DNA from: Domibacillus mangrovi
GTDB taxonomy: Bacteria; Bacillota; Bacilli; Bacillales; Domibacillaceae
Direction: 5' to 3'
NCBI RefSeq assembly: GCF_001906925.1
Contig: NZ_MRWQ01000015.1
Location: 1 to 53,930, forward strand
DNA length: 53,930 nt
The notes beneath the pieces were generated by a model. It did not search any database. It worked only from the letters and a program-made list of their open reading frames with translations, and had not been told where the DNA came from. Each line of letters starts with the position of its first letter. Position 1 is the stretch's first letter. Positions 31,565-39,266 of the stretch are shown here, piece by piece. Position numbers and translations under genes: made by a program.

Positions 31565-32512
31565 TTGAAAATCATTGTAACAGGCGGGGCCGGATTTATC
31601 GGCAGCCATCTGGCTAAAAAACTAATAAAAGAAGGCCATGAAGTATACATAATAGATTCTCTCCATCCTTATTACGCTATTGAGAGAAAGAGAAAACACT
31701 TAACCTTAATTGAATCAAACGGCGCTTTTCATTTTAGTGACCTTAATTTATTGAACCGGGATGAAACAATCAATGAATTTATCCGAATACAGCCGAACGC
31801 AATCATTCATTTAGCTGCTCTGCCAGGCGTGGCCTATTCCATTGAAAAACCGCTTGAGTACGTTGACTTTGATATTAAAGCGACCATCAATGTGTTAGAA
31901 GCCGCAGGGAAATCCGGTGCTTCAAAGGTTGTGTTTGCATCTTCTTCTTCTGTATATGGAAATCAAGAGGGGCCTTCTGCCGAGGAAATGGCGGTTGGAA
32001 AAGTGATTTCACCTTACGCGGCTTCCAAGTTTTCAGCGGAATCTTTTTGCCATGTGTATGAAGGTTTGTACGGTTTTCAAATGAATATTTTACGTTTTTT
32101 TACGGTGTATGGTCCATGGGGCCGCCCGGACATGGCGATCGGCACGTTTATTAAGCAACTAATGCGCGGGGAAGAAATTACCGTGTTTGGTGAAGGAAGA
32201 GTCCGTGATTTCACCTATATAGAGGATATCATCAGAGGGATTTATTTAACGCTAACCGTCCAAACGAACAGTGACGTTTTAAATATAGGCTCCGGAAGGC
32301 CGATTACGATGGATACGTTATTGCAGGAATTACAACAGCATTTCCCGGCTATGAAAATAAACAAGGAAACGTCCCGTGCCGGAGATGTATTCAAAACGTG
32401 GGCGGATATTAGCAAAGCGAAACGGCAGCTTGGCTATGAGCCAAAAGTGGATTTTAAAACAGGGCTCGCTGAAACCGTAAAATGGGCAAAAGAGAATGAA
32501 GCGTTTCTTTAA
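31565..32512 (+). CDS. NAD-dependent nucleotide-sugar epimerase (UDP-glucuronate 4-epimerase-like)
   Basis: About 315 residues, extended SDR family. TGGAGFIGSHLAKKL at the start binds NAD; the catalytic Ser region is ASSSSVYGNQEG and the Tyr-Lys motif SPYAASKFSAES. FFTVYGPWGRPDMAIG and VFGEGRVRDFTYIEDI are characteristic of UDP-sugar 4-epimerases of the glucuronate type. I start at TTG 31565, 6 bases after GAGGTG; the ATG at 31547 has no site. First gene of a four-gene overlapping operon for a surface sugar. The ugd product UDP-glucuronate is a reasonable substrate. Confidence 0.8.
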   Translation: MKIIVTGGAGFIGSHLAKKLIKEGHEVYIIDSLHPYYAIERKRKHLTLIESNGAFHFSDLNLLNRDETINEFIRIQPNAIIHLAALPGVAYSIEKPLEYVDFDIKATINVLEAAGKSGASKVVFASSSSVYGNQEGPSAEEMAVGKVISPYAASKFSAESFCHVYEGLYGFQMNILRFFTVYGPWGRPDMAIGTFIKQLMRGEEITVFGEGRVRDFTYIEDIIRGIYLTLTVQTNSDVLNIGSGRPITMDTLLQELQQHFPAMKINKETSRAGDVFKTWADISKAKRQLGYEPKVDFKTGLAETVKWAKENEAFL

Positions 32513-33425
32513 AAAGGTCCTCTCCATTTTAACACTTGTTGGTTTTGCCTTTTTAACGATTCATTCCTTCGATGAAAATCATTTAGGAAACAGTATACAA
32601 AAAATCTTTCAGCAACCTGTTCTGCTCGCAGCTATTCTGATCGTTTATTTTCTTTCCTTTTGCTTAAAAGCAGCGGCATGGAAACTGTATTTAAATGGGA
32701 AAGCCCGCTATTCAACTTGTCTAATCGGCATTTTATACAGCTTATTAATCAATCATCTGCTTCCTGTCAAAGTGGGAGACGTGGTACGGGCAAAAATAGC
32801 CAGCACAAGAGAGCCGATGCTGAAAGATGATGAGGCTTTTCATTCTGTTGTTGTATTGAGATTGCTGGATATGTTTTGCCTCGTTGGGATAGCGATGATC
32901 GGCTTATCGGCTTTAAAGGTTCAATTCCGTTTCCCGCTGTGGCTCGTTATCGTTAGCAGCTTTATTAGTCTGCTTGTTTTAGCCGCAATCCATCATTATG
33001 CGCCCGTTTTTTGGAACAAGCATATTCAAATGTTCAAAAAAGCGTTTTCTGGGAAAACGGGGCTTTTCATTATTGCTTGCACCTTTTTAAGCTGGCTGTT
33101 TGAAGCCAGCATTTTGTATGGGACAGTGATGATGGTGCAAGGAGATTTGTCTTTTTTGGCATCGGTATTTGCCAATAGTGTGACAATTGCAGGGCAGGTT
33201 CTTCAAATCACGCCAGGCGGCATCGGCAATTATGAAAGCTTTCTTGTGTTTGCCTTAACTTTATTTGGCTTTCCGGTCAGGGAAGGCTACACGATCGCTG
33301 TTGTCACGCATGCGTTGAAATTTGCTATATCGTATATAACGGGAGCCGTTGTGCTTCTGCTGTATCCGGTCTCATTTCGCACATTGAAGGAATGGATCAA
33401 GATAAGGAGAGTGAGAGAAAAATGA
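32496..33425 (+). CDS. UPF0104/AglD2-type membrane protein (LPG synthase transmembrane family)
   Basis: 309 residues, eight or so membrane helices. Conserved features include YSLLINHLLPVKVGDVVRA and QVLQITPGGIGNYES, both typical of the lysylphosphatidylglycerol-synthase transmembrane family without the synthase domain. Such proteins are suspected flippases or lipid-linked sugar partners. The start overlaps the epimerase end by 17 bases and has a weak ribosome-binding site, so translation is coupled. Confidence 0.75.
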   Translation: MKRFFKKVLSILTLVGFAFLTIHSFDENHLGNSIQKIFQQPVLLAAILIVYFLSFCLKAAAWKLYLNGKARYSTCLIGILYSLLINHLLPVKVGDVVRAKIASTREPMLKDDEAFHSVVVLRLLDMFCLVGIAMIGLSALKVQFRFPLWLVIVSSFISLLVLAAIHHYAPVFWNKHIQMFKKAFSGKTGLFIIACTFLSWLFEASILYGTVMMVQGDLSFLASVFANSVTIAGQVLQITPGGIGNYESFLVFALTLFGFPVREGYTIAVVTHALKFAISYITGAVVLLLYPVSFRTLKEWIKIRRVREK

Positions 33426-34888
33426 AAAGTGCCTCTAAATTTGAGAAAGTGGCTGCACGCTGTTGGAATTTACTAAATGAAGGAAAACCGTTTACACCTA
33501 TTTTTGTTGTTGGAACAATGCTATTGTATCATTTGGCCGCTCTTGGATCGATGGACGAAGCGTTGGCCCTTTTTGGGGCGTTTATTTACGTGGTTCCGTT
33601 GTTAATCCTTTTTTATTTGTTTGATTTTCCGCTGTTTTTAAGAAATTATTTATGGGTCCCGTTTATCGTTTATTTAATTGTATGGAACAAAGTAGAGATT
33701 GAGCTTCTGTTTTTTGCGGTCGGTCTTTATTTCTTTTTTACCGTGTTTTTTTGGGGAACTTTTTATTATCACTTGCGCATTGGAACGTCGTGGTTGAACT
33801 TTACTCGTTTTTGGAAGCTTGTTATGAAAAACAGTGACTCGACAAGTGGCAATGCGCAGGAACAGCTGCCAAAGTTTTTATTGGTTTTATCCATTTGGGA
33901 ATGGATTTTTGGTCAAAACCAAATAGGCGGAGAAGTCGATATGATGGACTTAAGTTTGTTTTATGGGTTTATTTTCCTGTTTGCCTACATCCTTCACCGT
34001 AACCTTTTTGATTGGAAACCAGCCATGTATGAACGTTACACGAAAGAAGCGTTTCCAGAACCGGCGAAAAGCCTTTCTGAAAAAGTAGTAGTCATTGTCA
34101 TTGATGGCATGAGAAAAGAGCGCTTTTATGAAGCTCATACACCGTTTTTGGATTCTTTAAAAGAAAATGGCACAGAATACATGAATATGGAAACCGTCTA
34201 TCCTGCCAGAACGGTCGTCTGCTTTTCATCGATGTTCACTGGAACCTATCCGATGGAGCACGGCATTAAATCCAATATGGTCTGGAAGCTCGGGATCAAG
34301 GTTGAGAGTATTTTTGATTCCTTGCGAAAAGTAGGCAAAACAGGCAGATTGCTCGGCATTGCCCATTTGGTGGATTCGATGGGAAGTGATGTGGAAACGG
34401 TGACCGCTGTGATGCATAACGACAAAGCCGATCCAAACATCATGGAAAGAGCGAAAAAGATCATGAAAGAACAGGACCCCGACTTATTTATCGTCCAGAT
34501 GATCGCCACGGACCAAACGGGCCATAGTAGAGGTGTATTATATGATGAATATATACAAAAAATACAAGAAGCCGATGCGTTAGTAGAAGACTTTGTTTCC
34601 TGGCTGAAGAGGGAAGGCAAAATGAACGATACAACGCTTTTCATTTGTGCAGATCACGGACAGGCAGATGGAATTGGCGGGCATGGCCATTTAGATGAAG
34701 GTGAGCGCTTCGTTCCATTCTTTGTGCATGGACCGAATATTGCCAAAGGGAAAAAAGTAGAAGAAAAACAAAGCCTCGTTTCATTAGCGCCAACCTTATC
34801 TTATCTGTTAGGGGCCCCTTATCCAAGCCATAGCCGGGGAAAAGTGTTAATGGACGCCATTGTGCAGAAAGAAGAGAAGAAACCATGA
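33422..34888 (+). CDS. Membrane-anchored alkaline-phosphatase-superfamily phosphodiesterase
   Basis: 488 residues from ATG 33422 (ATGA overlap with the previous stop; AAGGAG lies 12 bases upstream). The N-terminal third has five hydrophobic helices (to about residue 195). The C-terminal domain is of the nucleotide pyrophosphatase/phosphodiesterase type: VVIVIDGMRKERF, the nucleophile Thr in VYPARTVVCFSSMFTGTYP, MEHGIKSN, DQTGHSRG, ADHGQADGIGGHGHLDEG. It would cleave phosphodiester or phospho-sugar linkages at the membrane. Part of the polyprenyl-sugar operon. An ATG 30 bases upstream is possible but too close to its purine tract. Confidence 0.75.
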   Translation: MKSASKFEKVAARCWNLLNEGKPFTPIFVVGTMLLYHLAALGSMDEALALFGAFIYVVPLLILFYLFDFPLFLRNYLWVPFIVYLIVWNKVEIELLFFAVGLYFFFTVFFWGTFYYHLRIGTSWLNFTRFWKLVMKNSDSTSGNAQEQLPKFLLVLSIWEWIFGQNQIGGEVDMMDLSLFYGFIFLFAYILHRNLFDWKPAMYERYTKEAFPEPAKSLSEKVVVIVIDGMRKERFYEAHTPFLDSLKENGTEYMNMETVYPARTVVCFSSMFTGTYPMEHGIKSNMVWKLGIKVESIFDSLRKVGKTGRLLGIAHLVDSMGSDVETVTAVMHNDKADPNIMERAKKIMKEQDPDLFIVQMIATDQTGHSRGVLYDEYIQKIQEADALVEDFVSWLKREGKMNDTTLFICADHGQADGIGGHGHLDEGERFVPFFVHGPNIAKGKKVEEKQSLVSLAPTLSYLLGAPYPSHSRGKVLMDAIVQKEEKKP

Positions 34889-35682
34889 AAAAACAGCAGG
34901 TGATTGTTTTTCTGCCAGCGTATAATGAAGAACAGTCGATTGGAGAAGTCATTCAGCGTATTCCAAGACATTTTCATCATCAAGTGGACGTAAAAGTGCT
35001 AGTTATCGATGATGGATCAAAAGATAATACAGTTAGTGTAGCCAAATCTGCAGGAGCTGATTTTATCGTCAGCTTTGAAAAAAACCGCGGTTTAGGGGCG
35101 GCAGTGCGGGCAGGATTAAAGGAATGCTTTGACAGAGGAGCGGATATTGGGGTGATGATTGATGCAGATGGTGAATACCCTGCCAATCAGATTCCGGATC
35201 TATTGCAGCCAATCTTTGCAGGTGAAGCGGATTATACGATGGGCTCCCGTTTTTTAGGGACGATCAAAGGCATGAAACTTCACCGCCGCCTTGGCAATTA
35301 TGTATTTACCCTTCTTCAAAGCCTCGTACTGAAAAAGTGGATTTTTGATGGACAATCTGGAATGAGAGCATTTACACGTCAGGCACTTAAGCATGGAGAA
35401 ATTATCCACGATTACAATTATGCACAAGTGTTGACCTTTAATCTTGTCAGACAAGGATTTCGCGTAAAGGAAGTGCCTATTCAATATCAGGTGCGTGAGA
35501 CGGGAGAATCGTTTATTACATTTAGAGGGTACTTGCTGTCCGTTATACCGGCCATCTGGAAAGAATTAAGGCGGCCTGTTCAAAAAGTAGAAATAGATGC
35601 TAGTGCCCATAAGATAGATGTGAGAGACAACCGCATATTAAAAATAAAAAAGCAAGAAACGACGGTCATAAGTGTAAAATAA
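34885..35682 (+). CDS. Family 2 glycosyltransferase (polyprenyl-phosphate sugar synthase type)
   Basis: 265 residues. GT-A fold with FLPAYNEEQSIGEVI, VLVIDDGSKDNTVSVA, the DxD-like VMIDADGEYPANQI, and DGQSGMRAFTRQA plus QYQVRETGESF. This is the DPM1-like group that transfers a sugar from a nucleotide donor to a polyprenyl phosphate. No membrane helices. The start overlaps the phosphodiesterase stop (ATGA). A downstream GT-C-type protein at 37535 may be the user of the lipid-linked sugar. Confidence 0.8.
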   Translation: MKKQQVIVFLPAYNEEQSIGEVIQRIPRHFHHQVDVKVLVIDDGSKDNTVSVAKSAGADFIVSFEKNRGLGAAVRAGLKECFDRGADIGVMIDADGEYPANQIPDLLQPIFAGEADYTMGSRFLGTIKGMKLHRRLGNYVFTLLQSLVLKKWIFDGQSGMRAFTRQALKHGEIIHDYNYAQVLTFNLVRQGFRVKEVPIQYQVRETGESFITFRGYLLSVIPAIWKELRRPVQKVEIDASAHKIDVRDNRILKIKKQETTVISVK

Positions 35683-35685
35683 AAA

Positions 35686-35714
35686 TTGACTTTTGAGATG
35701 ATAATGATTATCAT
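35686..35714 (+). promoter_or_regulatory. Promoter with perfect Fur box for the FTR1 unit
   Basis: TTGACT (35686-35691), a 17-bp spacer and TATCAT (35709-35714). TGATAAT-G-ATTATCA (35699-35713) is a perfect 7-1-7 Fur box covering the -10, so the unit should be repressed in iron-replete cells. Confidence 0.9.
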
Positions 35715-35732
35715 TATAGAGGAGGATGTACA

Positions 35733-36482
35733 ATGAAAAAGTGTTTACTTTCTTGTTTTTTATTCGTATTTATTTTGAGCAATATAAATATATTATCTGC
35801 CAATGCTTATACGTATGGAGACCCCAATGAAGAGGCATTAGCAGAAGTATACAAAAAAATGATGATTGAATTAGATGAAAAACCAGCCGATTACACTACG
35901 GCGAAAAAGCACTTCGAGACAATAAAAAAAGAAGTGGACATGCATATGGGGCCGGAACCGGCAAAACTCATTCTTCAAAATATTGAAGATGAAGATAAAG
36001 AACAAGTAATGAAGAATATGGATAAGCTTCTTGTTCTCAATATAGCGAGACGATTGGAAAACATAGAAAAAAACTTCTCGGAATATGATACGAGTAAGCG
36101 GCTGCTAGCAAAAGGTCATGCGACATATGAAGCTTTATCTGCTAAAGTCGAATCCAGCAATCCAGAATTGGATCAAGAAGTAAAAACTGAGTTTGATCAA
36201 GCGTTAAATGCATTAGGAAATCCGGGACTCTTTGGTGTTGGAAAACAAGAAGCAGATTTAGACCAGTTTAATGCGAGCAAGGAAACAATTTTAACTTTAC
36301 TTCAAAAAGAGTTTGACTTAAAGAGTTTGGAAATTGGACATTTTTCAGAAAGCGCGACAGAAACAGATAACGGAAAAAATGAATGGACGGATATTTCAAA
36401 TATACGAAATTGGATACCGCTTTTACTCATTGTCGGACTGCTCATTGGCGTTATAGTTGTGGCAAAACGTAAAAGATCGTAA
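35733..36482 (+). CDS. Secreted, C-terminally anchored helical protein of the FTR1 iron unit
   Basis: 249 residues. A signal peptide ends near SANAYTYG. A charged helical domain (about 30-215: DYTTAKKHFETIKKEVDMHM and LGNPGLFGVGKQEADLDQF) is followed by a single C-terminal membrane helix (WIPLLLIVGLLIGVIVVAKR). In many bacteria a similar periplasmic domain is fused to the N-terminus of FTR1-type permeases; here it is a separate protein encoded just before the permease. Directly under a perfect Fur box. Likely presents iron to the permease; inference. Confidence 0.75.
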   Translation: MKKCLLSCFLFVFILSNINILSANAYTYGDPNEEALAEVYKKMMIELDEKPADYTTAKKHFETIKKEVDMHMGPEPAKLILQNIEDEDKEQVMKNMDKLLVLNIARRLENIEKNFSEYDTSKRLLAKGHATYEALSAKVESSNPELDQEVKTEFDQALNALGNPGLFGVGKQEADLDQFNASKETILTLLQKEFDLKSLEIGHFSESATETDNGKNEWTDISNIRNWIPLLLIVGLLIGVIVVAKRKRS

Positions 36483-36525
36483 ACATTCATCCTTCATATT
36501 TCCCATATGAGGAGGGGAACAGACT

Positions 36526-37434
36526 TTGGAAGTACAGGCATTGTTAATCATGTTCCGTGAGGTATTGGAAGCCTTATTGATTATTGGGATTATTACGACT
36601 TATTTAAAACGAATGGACAATAAACAATATACGAAGTACGTATGGCTCGGTGCAGGTCTAGCTGTACTGGCAAGTGCTGGCGTGGCCATGCTGTTCCAAA
36701 TTGTGTTGACCGGTTTTACATCAATGGGCAGCGAAATGTATTTAAAGATCGGCATTATGCTCATCTCGGCTCTTTTGCTCACCCAGATGGTATTTTGGAT
36801 GGCAAGCCACAGCAAAGATTTAAAAGGCGAGATGGAAGGCAAAATGAACGGCTTTATTTCAACCGGTAATGTCGTTGGCATGGTCATTCATTCCTTTTTA
36901 GTTGTTTTACGTGAAGGGGTCGAAACGGTCTTTTTCTTTGCCGCGATTACAGGAGGCAATATCGGTGCTGCGATGCAGGGCTGGGGAGCTATAACAGGGG
37001 TTATCATTGCGGTTATGGTTTCTTACTTCTTCTTTAAAGGAACGATGAAAGTCCCGCTTAAAACATTCTTTAAAATTACCGGAGCGTTTATTATTTTGAT
37101 TGCCGCAGGTCTTTTCGTTCAAGCTATTTCAATGATGCAAGATTTAAGTATTATCGGAAGTGTGGTTCCGCACCTGTATGATCTGACGTGGTTTCTTCCA
37201 GAGCATCCGATCGATTATGATCACTATTTACGGGATCATGGCGTTGCACCTCTCTTATCAGGAGATATTGGGATTTTTCTGAAAGCGTTATTCGGGTATT
37301 CCTCTATGCCATCCATTGAAGAAGTCATTGCATACATTGGCTACTTTGTCGGAATTTATTTGTTAACATCAAATAAAGGGATTGAGAAGAAAAAAGTATC
37401 AAACGAGATCAACGTGATAAAATCACAAGCATAA
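36526..37434 (+). CDS. efeU: FTR1/EfeU-type iron permease
   Basis: 302 residues with seven hydrophobic helices. The two Fe-binding REXXE-type motifs are present: FREVLEALLI near residue 11 and LREGVETVFFF near 127. The TTG start follows GAGGAGGGG. It imports iron, in other systems with an EfeO/EfeB or multicopper-oxidase partner; neither is encoded nearby. A large extracytoplasmic stretch (EHPIDYDHYLRDHG) precedes the last helices. Co-transcribed with the Fur-controlled gene at 35733. Confidence 0.9.
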   Translation: MEVQALLIMFREVLEALLIIGIITTYLKRMDNKQYTKYVWLGAGLAVLASAGVAMLFQIVLTGFTSMGSEMYLKIGIMLISALLLTQMVFWMASHSKDLKGEMEGKMNGFISTGNVVGMVIHSFLVVLREGVETVFFFAAITGGNIGAAMQGWGAITGVIIAVMVSYFFFKGTMKVPLKTFFKITGAFIILIAAGLFVQAISMMQDLSIIGSVVPHLYDLTWFLPEHPIDYDHYLRDHGVAPLLSGDIGIFLKALFGYSSMPSIEEVIAYIGYFVGIYLLTSNKGIEKKKVSNEINVIKSQA

Positions 37435-37457
37435 TGGAAATATATGATCTACATAGA

Positions 37458-37500
37458 GTACAAGGCAGATGCCTTGTACTTTTTCCATTTGAAAAAGTAC
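37458..37500 (+). terminator. Terminator with an alternative overlapping hairpin
   Basis: GTACAAGGC (37458-37466) pairs with GCCTTGTAC (37471-37479), followed by TTTTT. The 3' strand plus T run, GTACTTTTTC (37476-37485), can instead pair with GAAAAAGTAC (37491-37500). The two hairpins exclude each other. Confidence 0.75.
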
Positions 37501-37534
37501 TTAAGGGCGAGCATCAGAAAGGGATGGCGACATA

Positions 37535-39001
37535 GTGAAGAAAGAACCTTTTGTTAAACAATTAACCAGCATCATGATGATGATAAGCATTCTATCTATA
37601 GGTTTGCTGCTGTGGACTCAATTTACGTATATGAATTCTTTTGCGGCTACTTGGGATCAGGTTGATTTTTCATTGGCATTGGATCGCTATGATCTAATGG
37701 CCATGCAGCCGCATTTCCCGGGATATCCTTATTTCATTTTAGGTGGTAAATTAATAAATATATGGATAGAAAATCAAACAGCTGCCTTAACGATTTTTAA
37801 TAGTTTGTTTTACTTTAGCGCTTTATTTCCAATGTATCAATTGGCAAGAGAGTATCTTACCCGCTCCTCTAGTTTGCTTATGGCTGCTCTTCTATACTCT
37901 TCCAGCTACATGCTCGTTATTGTCAATCAGCCCATGTCGGAAGGGGCGGCCATCGCTTGTTTATGGTGGTACTTTTGGAGCATCGAAAAAGCAATCAAGG
38001 AAAACAGCCGTACGGCTAAGGTGTTACCACTGTTTTTGTTTAGTGCTTTGCTAGGCATTCGGCTGTCTTACTTGCCATTCGCTGTTGGCCTGTTTTACCT
38101 GTTTTATAAAAAGTGGGCATTGAAAACGTACACAATAAAACAAATTGTTTTTCATTTAGGTGCAGCCATGCTGTTTCAATTTGTATGGGTAGGGGCTCTT
38201 ATTGTCTCTGAAGGCAGTTTAAAAGGATTTGTAAAATTATCACTTGCCTTTACAAGCGGCCATTTCAATAGCTGGGGCAATACAGCAGTGTCAAGCAGCA
38301 TACCCTTCTTCGAAAGAGCAAAAATATTGATAGTGGATAACGTCATATGGACTGGCGTCTCTTCTCAGTCACTCTTTTTATGTGTACTATATGTTGTATT
38401 GATTAGTTTGTGTTTCTATCGTTTTAGATGGAGTATGCTAAAACAACATTCTGCTCCGCAGTTAGCTGTCATCATGAGTATGTCTTATTTCTTCTGGGCT
38501 CTTTTTGCTCAAAATATTGATAAGCCGAGGCACATTCTCCCTATAGCTATGTTCCTTCTTTTTTTATTGTTAGTAAACGTATTACATAAGTTTAGCCATT
38601 CGATTATGTTGATTCTTTTTATGATGCTCTTACTCGGACAATCATTTCACTCTTTTTTGCTTCTAAAAGAACAAGCTACTTCCGAGCCAGCGACGTATCA
38701 GCTGGCCAGCTACTTAAAAAAGCTTAATGAGCCTGCTGTGATCTACGCGTGGGAAGAAACGAGAGTATTAGAGTACTTGAATGTTCCGGTTTCCTCCAAT
38801 CAGGTTGAAACGTATTCTGTTTTTCTTCATGACCAATCTTATTATAAAAACAGTAAAATCTTATTAACCGATAAAGTGCTGAAAGGGTTTGAAAATCAGG
38901 AACCCAATGTTGCGAGCCGAATTAAAAAAGTAAAAGAATTTAAATCAAATGCGCTTTTCGATCCCGTTTATGATCGCATTATTTTGTATGAATGGAAGTA
39001 G
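37535..39001 (+). CDS. Polytopic membrane protein, GT-C glycosyltransferase-like
   Basis: 488 residues, about eleven membrane helices, then a soluble C-terminal part of about 90 residues (CTYLNVPV-like region EYLNVPVSSNQVETYSVF). After helix 1 the loop TWDQVDFSLALDRYDLMAMQ carries acidic residues where GT-C enzymes have their catalytic Asp, and PHFPGYPYFI follows. The general plan resembles the PMT/ArnT group that transfers sugars from polyprenyl carriers, but no exact family is recognised. GTG start after AAAGGG. It lies downstream of the polyprenyl-sugar and iron units and is transcribed alone. Confidence 0.6.
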   Translation: MKKEPFVKQLTSIMMMISILSIGLLLWTQFTYMNSFAATWDQVDFSLALDRYDLMAMQPHFPGYPYFILGGKLINIWIENQTAALTIFNSLFYFSALFPMYQLAREYLTRSSSLLMAALLYSSSYMLVIVNQPMSEGAAIACLWWYFWSIEKAIKENSRTAKVLPLFLFSALLGIRLSYLPFAVGLFYLFYKKWALKTYTIKQIVFHLGAAMLFQFVWVGALIVSEGSLKGFVKLSLAFTSGHFNSWGNTAVSSSIPFFERAKILIVDNVIWTGVSSQSLFLCVLYVVLISLCFYRFRWSMLKQHSAPQLAVIMSMSYFFWALFAQNIDKPRHILPIAMFLLFLLLVNVLHKFSHSIMLILFMMLLLGQSFHSFLLLKEQATSEPATYQLASYLKKLNEPAVIYAWEETRVLEYLNVPVSSNQVETYSVFLHDQSYYKNSKILLTDKVLKGFENQEPNVASRIKKVKEFKSNALFDPVYDRIILYEWK

Positions 39002-39017
39002 CTAGGGAAGGAAACGG

Positions 39018-39052
39018 AACAATCCCGCTTCAATAAGCGAAGCGGGATTGTT
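39018..39052 (+). terminator. Intrinsic terminator after the GT-C-like gene
   Basis: AACAATCCCGCTTC (39018-39031) pairs perfectly with GAAGCGGGATTGTT (39039-39052). Confidence 0.85.
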
Positions 39053-39178
39053 ATCTCTCTGTTTGCTTTTTTGCTTTAACATAGGGTTTCTACACGAAGT
39101 AGGAACGATTTTTCAGAATATGACTGCAGCATGCTCATTAGGCAGGTGATGTCATGTGTGAAAAGATATAAAATTAGA

Positions 39179-39238
39179 TTGACAATAATCAAAAAATATA
39201 ATTTAATAAGCTTAAGAAATTAACTAAAACGTTTAAGT
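39179..39238 (+). promoter_or_regulatory. Promoter and LacI-type operator of the polyol operon
   Basis: TTGACA (39179-39184), a 17-bp spacer and TTTAAT (39202-39207). Downstream is ACTAAAAC-GTTTAAGT (39223-39238), a 16-bp palindrome with one mismatch and the central CG typical of LacI-family operators. The same AAACGTTTAAG core recurs at 41814-41827. Confidence 0.7.
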
Positions 39239-39266
39239 CACTTTGAAATTAAGGGGGGAACACGCA

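Noticed and set aside
39223-39238. CcpA cre site before xylB
   Set aside because: The sequence lacks the TG...CA ends of cre and is better explained as a LacI-family operator because the same core recurs at 41814.
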